Origin: Desulfovibrio sp. UBA4079
GTDB lineage: Bacteria > Desulfobacterota > Desulfovibrionia > Desulfovibrionales > Desulfovibrionaceae
Assembly: GCA_002382645.1 (NCBI GenBank)
Contig: DFYP01000038.1
Location: forward strand, 1 to 15,712
Length of the DNA stretch: 15,712 bases
Direction of reading: 5' to 3'
Shown here: positions 1-6,544 of the stretch, piece by piece
Position numbering within the stretch: the stretch's first letter is position 1
Layout of the letters: each line of letters begins with the position of its first letter
Notes under the pieces: model-generated
The model's database searches: none
What the model saw: only the letters and a program-made list of their open reading frames with translations
Told to the model about the DNA's origin: nothing
Position numbers and translations under genes: made by a program

Positions 1-731
1 CCCGGGGCAAGGGCTTCGAGTATCCGCTTTATGGCCCGCCGCCCGAGCTGGCCGAGGCCGAGGCCCCGGGGCTTCTGCCGGCCTGGCCCGGGGCCGCGCC
101 GGAGCATTCCGGCTCCGCCGCGGGCACCCTGGCCGGACGCGGCCTGGAGATCGCCTGGGCCCGCGATCCCCTGGACGTGGCCTACGTCCAGATGGAGGGG
201 GCGGGACGGCTGCGCCTGCCCGACGGCCACGTGTGCACGGCTCAGTATGCGGCCAGCAACGGCCGCAACTTCCGGTCCCTGAGCGAGATACTCTGCGAGC
301 GCGGCCTGCTGCCGCCCGAGCGCCGGAGCCGCCGGGAGGTGCGCCGCTTTTTCCGGGAGAATCCCCAACTGGCCGCCGAGCTCCTGGCCGAGAACCGGCG
401 CTTCGTCTTCTTCCGCCTGGACGACGGCCCGCCCCTGGGGGCGCTCAACCGGCCATTGACGCCGCTCGTCACTGTGGCTACAGACCCGAGTCTCCTGCCG
501 CTGGGTTCGGTGCTCGTGCTGGACGCCGAGATTCCCGGGCCCCCGGGCCAGGGGATGCGGCGCATCCGGGGGCCGGTCCTGGCCCAGGACGTGGGCGCGG
601 CCATCCGGGGCCCCCGCCTGGACCTCTACATGGGCGTGGGTTCCGCGGCCGAGGACGCGGCCGAGCGGGTCAAGACCCAGGTTTCGGCCTACCTGCTCCT
701 GAGCAAGAACGTCACCACGGCTGCGCGCTGA
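1..731 (+). CDS. mltA: MltA-type membrane-bound lytic murein transglycosylase, 3' part (5' end outside window)
   Basis: The open frame enters from the left edge (first full codon at base 3) and gives 242 visible residues ending at TGA 729-731. MltA-family enzymes cleave the MurNAc-GlcNAc bond of peptidoglycan and form 1,6-anhydroMurNAc, usually as outer-membrane lipoproteins; any signal peptide would lie outside the window. Seen: an early [10 protein letters not shown] stretch, [33 protein letters not shown], a [20 protein letters not shown] segment and a C-terminal [18 protein letters not shown] block. These follow the order of the MltA (double-psi barrel) and 3D domains. The family's conserved Asp residues are present in AQD and LDLY; one of them should be the catalytic Asp. 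The usual GSG is GAG here, and DTGGAI is DVGAAI, both mild changes. The gatB promoter and hairpin follow, so mltA probably ends its own transcription unit. Confidence 0.88.
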   Translation, partial: RGKGFEYPLYGPPPELAEAEAPGLLPAWPGAAPEHSGSAAGTLAGRGLEIAWARDPLDVAYVQMEGAGRLRLPDGHVCTAQYAASNGRNFRSLSEILCERGLLPPERRSRREVRRFFRENPQLAAELLAENRRFVFFRLDDGPPLGALNRPLTPLVTVATDPSLLPLGSVLVLDAEIPGPPGQGMRRIRGPVLAQDVGAAIRGPRLDLYMGVGSAAEDAAERVKTQVSAYLLLSKNVTTAAR

Positions 732-754
732 GTCCGCCGGGTCCCGGGCGCGGC

Positions 755-783
755 TTGGCAGAATCCGCGCCAGGGGCTATGAC
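755..783 (+). promoter_or_regulatory. Predicted sigma70-type promoter of gatB-mtnA-der
   Basis: A TTGGCA hexamer (755-760) and a TATGAC hexamer (778-783) are separated by exactly 17 bases. They match the -35 consensus at 5 of 6 positions and the -10 consensus at 4 of 6. The site lies in the only sizeable gap before gatB. A transcript from it would begin near 790, at the foot of the hairpin at 791-818. Predicted from sequence only. Confidence 0.5.
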
Positions 784-790
784 CGGAGCA

Positions 791-818
791 CGCCGCGCGG
801 GCCGCAACCCGCGCGGCG
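791..818 (+). other. Perfect 11-bp hairpin in the gatB 5' leader
   Basis: CGCCGCGCGGG (791-801) and CCCGCGCGGCG (808-818) are exact reverse complements around a 6-base loop, CCGCAA. No T-run follows, so it is a poor intrinsic terminator. With the predicted promoter at 755-783 it would sit at the very 5' end of the gatB mRNA, where such stems are known to slow 5'-dependent decay. It could instead mark the 3' end of the mltA transcript. Confidence 0.5.
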
Positions 819-850
819 GACAATATCTGCATCCTGACGAGGAGAAGCAC

Positions 851-2284
851 ATGGCCCGCTACGAGACGGTCATCGGACTGGAGGTCCACGCCCAGCTGCG
901 CACGGCCTCCAAGATATTCTGCTCCTGTTCCACGGCCTTTGGCGACGACCCCAACGCCAACGTCTGCGCGGTCTGCTCGGGCATGCCCGGGGTGCTTCCG
1001 GTGCTCAACGCCAAGGTCGTGGAGTTCGCGGCCAAGATGGGCCTGGCCGTGGACTGCCGGGTGAACCTGACCTCGGTCTTCGCGCGCAAGAACTACTTCT
1101 ACCCGGACCTGCCCAAGGGCTACCAGATCTCCCAGTTCGAGCAGCCCATCTGCGAGCACGGCCACGTGGACATCGTGGTGGACGGGAACCCCAAGCGCGT
1201 GGGCATCACGCGCATCCACATGGAGGAGGACGCAGGCAAGAACATCCACTCCGCGGCCGAGAACGCCAGCTTCGTGGACCTGAACCGCACCGGCGTGCCG
1301 CTCATCGAGATCGTCAGCGAGCCGGACATGCGCAGCCCCGAGGAGGCCGTGGCCTATTTGAAGGCCCTGCGGAGCATCCTGGTCTATCTGGGCATCTGCG
1401 ACGGCAACCTGGAGGAGGGCTCGTTCCGCTGCGACGCCAACGTCTCCATCCGGCCCGTGGGCCAGGAGGCCTTCGGCACCCGGGCCGAGCTCAAGAACAT
1501 GAACTCCTTCCGCCACGTGCACAAGGCCATCGAGTACGAGGTCTCCCGCCAGATCGCCCTGGTGGAGGACGGCGAGAAGGTCGTCCAGGAGACCCGGCTG
1601 TACGACGCCTCCAAGGGCACCACGCACTCCATGCGCGGCAAGGAGGAGGCCCACGACTACCGCTATTTCCCGGACCCGGACCTGGCGCCCGTGGTCATCA
1701 CGGAAGCGCAGCTGGCCCAGTGGCGCACGGAGCTGCCCGAGCTGCCCGAGGCCCGCAAGGCCCGGTTCATGGAGCAGTACGGCCTGCCCGAATACGACGC
1801 GGCCCTGCTCATCGCCGAGCGCGAGGTGGCCGATTTCTATGAGGCCGCCGCGGCCGCCTGGAACGAGCCCAAGAAGCTCTCCAACTGGATGATGGGCGAG
1901 TTCCTGCGTGAGCTGAACCAGACCGGCGCGTCCGTGGCCGACTGCAAGATGACGCCCGCGTCCTTTGCCCGGCTCGTGCGCCTGGTGGAGGAGGGGAGCA
2001 TCAGCGCCAAGAGCGGCAAGGACCTGTTCCAGGAACTCTTCCAGCAGGGCGGCGATCCCGAAGCCCTGGTCAAGGCCAAGGGCCTGGCCCAGATTTCGGA
2101 CAGCGGCGCCCTGGAGGGCGTGGTGGACGCGATCATCGCGGCCAACCCCAAGGAGACCGAGGCCTATCGCGGCGGCAAGACCAAGCTCCTGGCCTTCTTC
2201 GTGGGCCAGGTCATGCGCCAGACCAAGGGCCAGGCCAACCCGGCCGTGGTCAACGAACTGCTCACCAGGAAACTTTCCAGCTGA
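851..2284 (+). CDS. gatB: Aspartyl/glutamyl-tRNA(Asn/Gln) amidotransferase subunit B
   Basis: 477 residues, the normal GatB length. Start ATG 851 is chosen because an AGGAGA ribosome site precedes it and the protein opens with the family's IGLEVHAQL motif (residues 8-16); the frame is open further upstream but not protein-like. GatB is the tRNA-binding subunit of the GatCAB complex. It activates mischarged Glu-tRNA(Gln) or Asp-tRNA(Asn) with ATP so that ammonia supplied by GatA can amidate it. Seen: Cys24, Cys26, Cys39 and Cys42 in C-x-C...C-x2-C arrangement, a zinc-site pattern known in many GatB proteins; [20 protein letters not shown]; the core [31 protein letters not shown]; and the C-terminal tail domain from about residue 330. 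gatA and gatC are not in the window. mtnA follows after 10 nt, so the two are very likely cotranscribed. Confidence 0.97.
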   Translation: MARYETVIGLEVHAQLRTASKIFCSCSTAFGDDPNANVCAVCSGMPGVLPVLNAKVVEFAAKMGLAVDCRVNLTSVFARKNYFYPDLPKGYQISQFEQPICEHGHVDIVVDGNPKRVGITRIHMEEDAGKNIHSAAENASFVDLNRTGVPLIEIVSEPDMRSPEEAVAYLKALRSILVYLGICDGNLEEGSFRCDANVSIRPVGQEAFGTRAELKNMNSFRHVHKAIEYEVSRQIALVEDGEKVVQETRLYDASKGTTHSMRGKEEAHDYRYFPDPDLAPVVITEAQLAQWRTELPELPEARKARFMEQYGLPEYDAALLIAEREVADFYEAAAAAWNEPKKLSNWMMGEFLRELNQTGASVADCKMTPASFARLVRLVEEGSISAKSGKDLFQELFQQGGDPEALVKAKGLAQISDSGALEGVVDAIIAANPKETEAYRGGKTKLLAFFVGQVMRQTKGQANPAVVNELLTRKLSS

Positions 2285-2294
2285 CGGAGCCGCA

Positions 2295-3335
2295 ATGACC
2301 GAGCATATCCAGTTCTCCCCGGACAAGGACGCCCTGGTCCTGCTGGACCAGCGTCTTTTGCCCACCAAGGTGGAGTGGTTCGACTGCAAGGGCACCGAGG
2401 ACATCTGCTTCGCCCTCAAGGTCATGGTGGTGCGCGGGGCCCCGGCCATCGGCGTGACCGCGGCCTACGGCTGCTACCTGGCGGCCCGCGAGACTCAGCG
2501 GGCCAAGGACGCGGACTGGCGCGCGGCCCTGGACAAGCGGCTCACGCTGATCCAGAACGCCCGGCCCACGGCCGTGAACCTGGCCTGGGCCGTGCGCGAG
2601 ATGCGCCGGGTCTGGCAGGAGAGCGGGGCGGATTCCCTGGACGGGCTGGCCGGGATCTGGCTCGCGCGAGCCAAGGAAATCCACCTGGCCGACATCGAGA
2701 TGTGCAAGGCCATGGGCCGCTTCGGCGGCGAGCTCATCGACGACGGCGACACGGTCATGACCCACTGCAACGCCGGAGCCCTGGCCACGGCCGGATACGG
2801 CACGGCCCTGGGCGTGATCCGCGGGGCCGTGGACGCGGGCAAGAAGATCCAGGTCATCGCCAACGAGACCCGGCCCTTTCTCCAGGGTGCGCGGCTCACG
2901 GCCTGGGAGCTCCATCGCGACGGCATCCCGGTGCGCGTGGCCTGCGACAACGCCTGCGCCCTGTTGATGAAGCGCGGCCTGGTCCAGAAGGTGGTGGTGG
3001 GCGCGGACCGCATCGCGGCCAACGGCGACGCCGTGAACAAGATCGGCACCTTCGGCGTGGCCCTTTTGGCCAAGCATTTCAACATCCCGTTCTACGTGGC
3101 CGCGCCGGTCTACACCATCGACCCGGACACGCCCACGGGCGACGCCGTGCCCATCGAGGACCGCACGTCCCGGGAGGTGACCCACGTGGGCGAGACCCAG
3201 GTGGTGCCGGACGGGGTTCCGGTGTACAATCTGGCCTTCGACCCCACCCCGGCGGAGCTCATCGCGGGCATCGTCACGGAGCGGGGCGTGCTGCGGCCGC
3301 CTTACGGCCCGGCCATCAAGAAACTGTTCGCCTGA
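2295..3335 (+). CDS. mtnA: Methylthioribose-1-phosphate isomerase
   Basis: 346 residues, typical for MtnA. The enzyme converts methylthioribose-1-phosphate into methylthioribulose-1-phosphate, an early step in recycling methylthioadenosine from polyamine and SAM metabolism. Seen: [15 protein letters not shown] (residues 45-59), [29 protein letters not shown] with the catalytic-type Cys158, [16 protein letters not shown] (190-205), [10 protein letters not shown] with Asp238, and [17 protein letters not shown]. The Cys and Asp fit the catalytic pair known from the B. subtilis enzyme (160/240). These features separate it from the homologous eIF2B-alpha and ribose-1,5-bisphosphate isomerase groups. 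The ATG at 2295 lies 10 nt after the gatB stop and relies on a weak GGAG-like site (ACGGAGCCGC). Other methionine-salvage genes are not nearby, so its placement here seems to reflect shared transcription with gatB and der rather than a pathway cluster. Confidence 0.96.
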   Translation: MTEHIQFSPDKDALVLLDQRLLPTKVEWFDCKGTEDICFALKVMVVRGAPAIGVTAAYGCYLAARETQRAKDADWRAALDKRLTLIQNARPTAVNLAWAVREMRRVWQESGADSLDGLAGIWLARAKEIHLADIEMCKAMGRFGGELIDDGDTVMTHCNAGALATAGYGTALGVIRGAVDAGKKIQVIANETRPFLQGARLTAWELHRDGIPVRVACDNACALLMKRGLVQKVVVGADRIAANGDAVNKIGTFGVALLAKHFNIPFYVAAPVYTIDPDTPTGDAVPIEDRTSREVTHVGETQVVPDGVPVYNLAFDPTPAELIAGIVTERGVLRPPYGPAIKKLFA

Positions 3336-3352
3336 ACCGCGAATTGGAGCAC

Positions 3353-4702
3353 ATGCCGACCATCATCGCCCTCATCGGACGGCCCAACGTGGGCAAGTCC
3401 ACGCTCTTCAACCGGCTCCTGCGCCGCAGCCGGGCCATTGTCCACGACCGGCCCGGGGTGACCCGCGACCGGATCTACGGCGAGGCCCACGAGGGCGAGA
3501 CGCACTACACCCTGGTGGACACCGGGGGCATGCTCCTGGCGTCCGAGCCCCAGGGGCACGGCCTGGAACGGCCCATCCTGGAGCAGGCCCGCGAGGCCGT
3601 GGCCGAGGCCCAGGCCCTGGTCCTGGTGGTGGACGGCCGCGAGGGGCTCACGCCCCTGGACAAGGACGCCGTGGACATCGCCCGGCAGAGCAACAAGCCC
3701 GTGCTCCTGGTGGTCAACAAGGTCGATGGCTCCGAACAGGAGGCCATGGCCACGGCCGAGTTCCACGCCCTGGGCTTCGAGCTTCTGGCCGTGTCCGGGG
3801 CCCACGGCTATGGCCTGGACACCCTGCGCGCCCGGGTGGCCGATTTGGCCCGCGAGGTCGCGCCCCAGGCCGCGCCCGAAGCGGAGCAGGGCCCGGAACG
3901 CGGCCTGCGTCTGGCCCTGCTGGGACGGCCCAACGCGGGCAAGTCCTCCCTGGTGAACGCCGTGCTGCGCCAGAACCGGCTCATGGTCAGCGACATGCCG
4001 GGCACCACCCGGGACGCCGTGGACGTGACCTTCGAGGCCGGGGGCAAGCTCTACACCTTCGTGGACACGGCCGGGGTGCGCCGGCGGGCCAACATCGAGG
4101 ACAGCCTGGAGCGCTTCACCGTGAGCCGGGCGCTGTCCAGCAGCAAGCGCGCGGACGTGACCCTGCTCGTGCTCGACGGCCAGGAGGGCCTCTCGCGCCA
4201 GGACAAGCGGCTCATCAGCTTCCTGGACGGCGAGAAGACCCCGTTCTGCGTGCTGGTGAACAAGATCGACCTCATCCCCAAGAACGACCTGCCCGCGCTG
4301 CGCAAGCACTTCCAGGACGCCCTGGTGCAGTGCCCGCACGTGCCCATCCTGTACACCTCCACCGTGACCCGGGCCGGACTGGGCGGGCTCCTGCCGCTGG
4401 TGGAGCGGCTCAAGAAGGAGTGCGCCCTGCGCGTGGGCACGGGGCAGCTCAACCGGGCCATGCGCGAGGCCATCGAGCGGCACCAGCCGCCCATGGTCCA
4501 GCGCCGCAGGGCCAAGTTCTACTACCTGACCCAGGCCGACGAGCCCGTGCCCACCTTCATTTTTTTCGTGAACAATCCCGAACTGATCAAGCAGGCCTAC
4601 ATCCGCTACCTGGAGAACTCCCTGCGCAAGATCTTCACCATCCGCATGGCCCCGCTGAACGTGGTCTTCCGGAGCAGCCACGAGAGGAAGGACGGGGACT
4701 AG
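3353..4702 (+). CDS. der: Ribosome-assembly GTPase Der (EngA)
   Basis: 449 residues with the two tandem G domains and C-terminal KH-like domain that define Der, an essential 50S-subunit assembly factor. G domain 1: GRPNVGKS (9-16), DTGG (56-59), NKVD (122-125), SG near 148. A charged Ala/Pro/Glu linker covers about 165-183. G domain 2: GRPNAGKS (191-198), DTAG (238-241), NKID (303-306). The KH-like domain runs from about 355 and contains the typical RAKFYYLTQ, PTFIFFVN and YIRYLENSLRKIF stretches. The ATG at 3353 has a GGAG site seven bases upstream (GAATTGGAGCAC), and only 17 nt separate it from the mtnA stop. The short charged tail HERKDGD is variable in the family. It is the last gene of the gatB-mtnA-der run. 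Confidence 0.97.
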   Translation: MPTIIALIGRPNVGKSTLFNRLLRRSRAIVHDRPGVTRDRIYGEAHEGETHYTLVDTGGMLLASEPQGHGLERPILEQAREAVAEAQALVLVVDGREGLTPLDKDAVDIARQSNKPVLLVVNKVDGSEQEAMATAEFHALGFELLAVSGAHGYGLDTLRARVADLAREVAPQAAPEAEQGPERGLRLALLGRPNAGKSSLVNAVLRQNRLMVSDMPGTTRDAVDVTFEAGGKLYTFVDTAGVRRRANIEDSLERFTVSRALSSSKRADVTLLVLDGQEGLSRQDKRLISFLDGEKTPFCVLVNKIDLIPKNDLPALRKHFQDALVQCPHVPILYTSTVTRAGLGGLLPLVERLKKECALRVGTGQLNRAMREAIERHQPPMVQRRRAKFYYLTQADEPVPTFIFFVNNPELIKQAYIRYLENSLRKIFTIRMAPLNVVFRSSHERKDGD

Positions 4703-4708
4703 AGCGGG

Positions 4709-4737
4709 TTGACTGACGGCCCGGGAGGAGATAGAGA
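4709..4737 (+). promoter_or_regulatory. Possible promoter of tRNA-Ser
   Basis: TTGACT (4709-4714; 5 of 6 match to the -35 consensus) is followed after 17 bases by TAGAGA (4732-4737; 3 of 6). A start near 4744 would give a leader of about 24 nt before the tRNA. The leader contains a perfect 6-bp hairpin, CCGCCC/GGGCGG at 4746-4751 and 4756-4761, which is absent from the mature RNA and may also act as a weak 3' structure for der transcripts. Confidence 0.4.
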
Positions 4738-4767
4738 TTTCGACTCCGCCCGCCAGGGCGGTTCCGC

Positions 4768-4863
<96 letters not shown>

Positions 4864-4870
4864 TTTTTGA

Positions 4871-4903
4871 AAGGGGTTGCGGTGTATTCCGTAACCCCTT
4901 TTT
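4871..4903 (+). terminator. Rho-independent terminator after tRNA-Ser
   Basis: A 12-bp stem, AAGGGGTTGCGG (4871-4882) with CCGTAACCCCTT (4889-4900), contains one G-U pair, a 6-base loop TGTATT and a T-run reaching 4903. It starts 8 nt after the tRNA CCA. The stem is flanked by A and T runs on both sides, so it may also work on the minus strand for transcripts arriving from the DUF6035 gene. Confidence 0.88.
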
Positions 4904-4908
4904 ATGTC

Positions 4909-4980
4909 GAAAAGCGAGATGGCGCTGGCCGAATGTATTTTCAACCGGTATATGTTTAAGAAAAGAAGATGGAGTTGGCC
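4909..4980. repeat. Imperfect 21-22 nt direct repeat at the tRNA-proximal edge of the AT-rich insert
   Basis: GAAAAGCGAGATGGCGCTGGCC (4909-4930) and GAAAAGAAGATGGAGTTGGCC (4960-4980) align with one single-base gap and three substitutions, and are 29 nt apart. They lie between the tRNA terminator and the stop of the DUF6035-like gene, exactly where base composition changes. They may be remains of attachment sites or of successive insertions; chance similarity is not excluded. No copy was found at the far edge near 6410. Confidence 0.35.
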
Positions 4981-4998
4981 AGACCTACCGCCCCCCCT

Positions 4999-6336
4999 CT
5001 AATTAGAGTGTTTTATTTGATTCATTATATTGCGTAATTCTGTTATGACTTCGGGAAAAAGGAACATTATAGCTCTATAGATCGTGCCATCTGGTAAAAA
5101 TACTGATCCTTTTATCTTATTTAAATCACTCCACATTTTTAATTTTTTCTTTTCCCATTTTCTATTTTTATCCTGGCTATCTAATATATTTTTTCTAGAA
5201 TAGGCATTTGAAGCAGCTGCAAAAAATAAAGCCCATCCATTGTTGTACTCATAAATTTTATGAGCGTACTCTATTAGCTTATTGAAGCCAGTTCCAATTA
5301 TTCTATTTTCTTTTAATGAGTATATTGCTTTTAATAGTAAATTATTTTTTGGAAGATACAATTTATATTTTGAACAATCGATTTGTAATGATTCCCATTC
5401 CGATTGATCAGTAATATATTTATTGCATGCGTTGTATATTTTTATTTTTAATAGTTCCAAGTTGACATTATATCTTGCCTTTTCATAGTCATAATAAAAT
5501 GCCTGCTGCTTATCTTTATATAAAACAAGAGAATCTGGTACGCTGATAACTTTATATTTAATATTATTTACAATAGTTTCATTTTGTATAGAGAGTTCAT
5601 TCCAAAAGCATTTAAAATGTAGTTTATTATTCTTAACAGAAATATCTCGAGTCTCTTCGTCAACGACAAAAGCGTTATGACCATTTGGGATAAATATATC
5701 GAGGTGTGTAAGTTTGGCATCCTCAAGATTAAAATCTTTGAAAATCCAAAATAAAAAATCTCCTTGCTTTAAGTAGAATTGTTTTCTCTGAACTATTTCG
5801 TCAATGAATGTTGTTGAAAGTTGAACTTCAAAAACGAAATTTATGCTATGATCATACAATGCGCGTATATCAGGCTTTCTCCACTTTTTTCGTTCTCCAA
5901 TAGTTGTTGCGTTACTTTTGACAATCTTTTCAATATGTATTTCGCTAAAATTACTGTCGGATTTTAAACTTTCTTCCAACAGCATTTTCATTTTTTTATG
6001 TGCATTCGACTCTTTTGCGCCGTTATATTTTATTGCGCGCGCTTCATTTTGATTTAGCTCGCCACGAGTTATTGCAGGACAATTCCCATCTTCATGTTTA
6101 TGGCGAAAGAATTGCCCTGTTTTCTGCGGATTAGCGCAAAGATATATCGGAACCCAGCATAGTGGGCATGCAAACTTTGGGTCATCTGAAAAAAGTCTTT
6201 CTTTTATTTCTGTACGCAGAGCAATTGCTTTTTCATCATCATTTCCAACGACTTTTGACGCTGGATAAATATTCCCAGAATCAAGATCTAAAACCTCTTG
6301 GATCTGAGCCCCGTATAGGTAGGTAAAACCGGTCAC
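4999..6336 (-). CDS. DUF6035-family / CoiA-like protein with PD-(D/E)XK nuclease-like core
   Basis: 445 residues, strikingly AT-rich against its neighbours and therefore probably acquired. The residue pattern matches my recollection of DUF6035, an uncharacterised bacterial family related in layout to the competence protein CoiA. Residues 1-45 hold the EVLDLDSG motif and a helical stretch. Residues 57-86 form a zinc-finger-like segment (C57-x2-C60, FRHKH 77-81, C86). KYNGAKES (103-110) leads to H113. A nuclease-like core follows with Asp156 (RKPDI), Glu170-x-Gln172 (FEVQLS), Arg184 and Tyr188. The C-terminal half, about 210-445, is not recognised. CoiA acts on incoming DNA in transformation; a defence role is equally possible and neither is shown here. 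The start is uncertain: GTG 6336 is the first candidate after an in-frame TAA but has no clear ribosome site. The stop lies inside the palindrome CTCTAATTAGAG (4997-5008). Confidence 0.72.
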   Translation of the reverse strand: MTGFTYLYGAQIQEVLDLDSGNIYPASKVVGNDDEKAIALRTEIKERLFSDDPKFACPLCWVPIYLCANPQKTGQFFRHKHEDGNCPAITRGELNQNEARAIKYNGAKESNAHKKMKMLLEESLKSDSNFSEIHIEKIVKSNATTIGERKKWRKPDIRALYDHSINFVFEVQLSTTFIDEIVQRKQFYLKQGDFLFWIFKDFNLEDAKLTHLDIFIPNGHNAFVVDEETRDISVKNNKLHFKCFWNELSIQNETIVNNIKYKVISVPDSLVLYKDKQQAFYYDYEKARYNVNLELLKIKIYNACNKYITDQSEWESLQIDCSKYKLYLPKNNLLLKAIYSLKENRIIGTGFNKLIEYAHKIYEYNNGWALFFAAASNAYSRKNILDSQDKNRKWEKKKLKMWSDLNKIKGSVFLPDGTIYRAIMFLFPEVITELRNIMNQIKHSN

Positions 6337-6412
6337 TGGATTTAACTTCGCGGTTTCTTAATTCGATTCGAAGGGAACGATGCTTAATTTTGTTAGTACT
6401 TCGTTTTACCTT

Positions 6413-6544
6413 AGGGCATCTCGGCAGCAATTCCAAGTTCAGCCGCTGGACGATTCGATATAGCTCCTGCCGGTTGATCCCATATTTCCGGGTCAGGGCG
6501 GACAAGTCCGCTCCGGTGGCGGACTTCTCGCGGCCGCATTCCGG
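6413..6544 (-). pseudogene. Helix-turn-helix coding fragment cut by the AT-rich insert
   Basis: Directly after the esterase TGA, the same minus-strand frame stays open. It reads a GC-rich, protein-like stretch of about 44 residues that includes ADLSALTRKYGINRQ and ELYRIVQRLNLELLPR. The KYGINRQELYRIVQRL part looks like a Fis- or resolvase-type helix-turn-helix. There is no ATG; TTG at 6505 would be the first usable start. Past 6412 the frame runs on into AT-rich sequence to 6281, overlapping the DUF6035 start in another frame, and loses protein character. It is best read as a remnant of a regulator or recombinase whose remainder was lost at the insertion. It could instead be a small expressed protein or simply the 3' untranslated region of the esterase. 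Confidence 0.35.
6498..6526 (-). other. Overlapping inverted repeats downstream of the esterase gene
   Basis: GCGGAC (6498-6503), GTCCGC (6506-6511) and GCGGAC (6519-6524) lie in a row. The middle copy can pair with either outer one; pairing with the right-hand copy extends to a perfect 8-bp stem, AAGTCCGC/GCGGACTT (6504-6511 and 6519-6526), with a 7-base loop. It begins 18 nt after the esterase stop, so it may end or stabilise that operon's transcript. There is no T-run. Confidence 0.4.

Larger units (their letters stand above)
6337..6544. other. Junction between the AT-rich insert and the esterase operon
   Basis: Composition changes sharply near 6410: AT-rich on the left, GC-rich on the right. 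The stretch holds the leader of the DUF6035-like gene, a helix-turn-helix coding fragment and overlapping inverted repeats just after the esterase stop. No convincing promoter for the DUF6035 gene was found; the best is a weak TTGGAA-N17-TAAGGT on the minus strand within the fragment. No integrase, transposase or insertion-sequence end is visible. Confidence 0.5.

Noticed and set aside
689..2449. 586-codon minus-strand frame opposite gatB
   Set aside because: Low-complexity His/Gly/Leu composition typical of the antisense of a GC-rich gene; gatB is unmistakable on the plus strand.
3302..4681. 459-codon minus-strand frame opposite der
   Set aside because: Antisense shadow of der with repetitive composition and no ribosome site.
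4991..5008. C7 run plus CTCTAATTAGAG palindrome as a terminator of the DUF6035 gene
   Set aside because: On the transcript strand the stem is followed by G residues rather than U; the tRNA terminator at 4871-4903 may serve instead.
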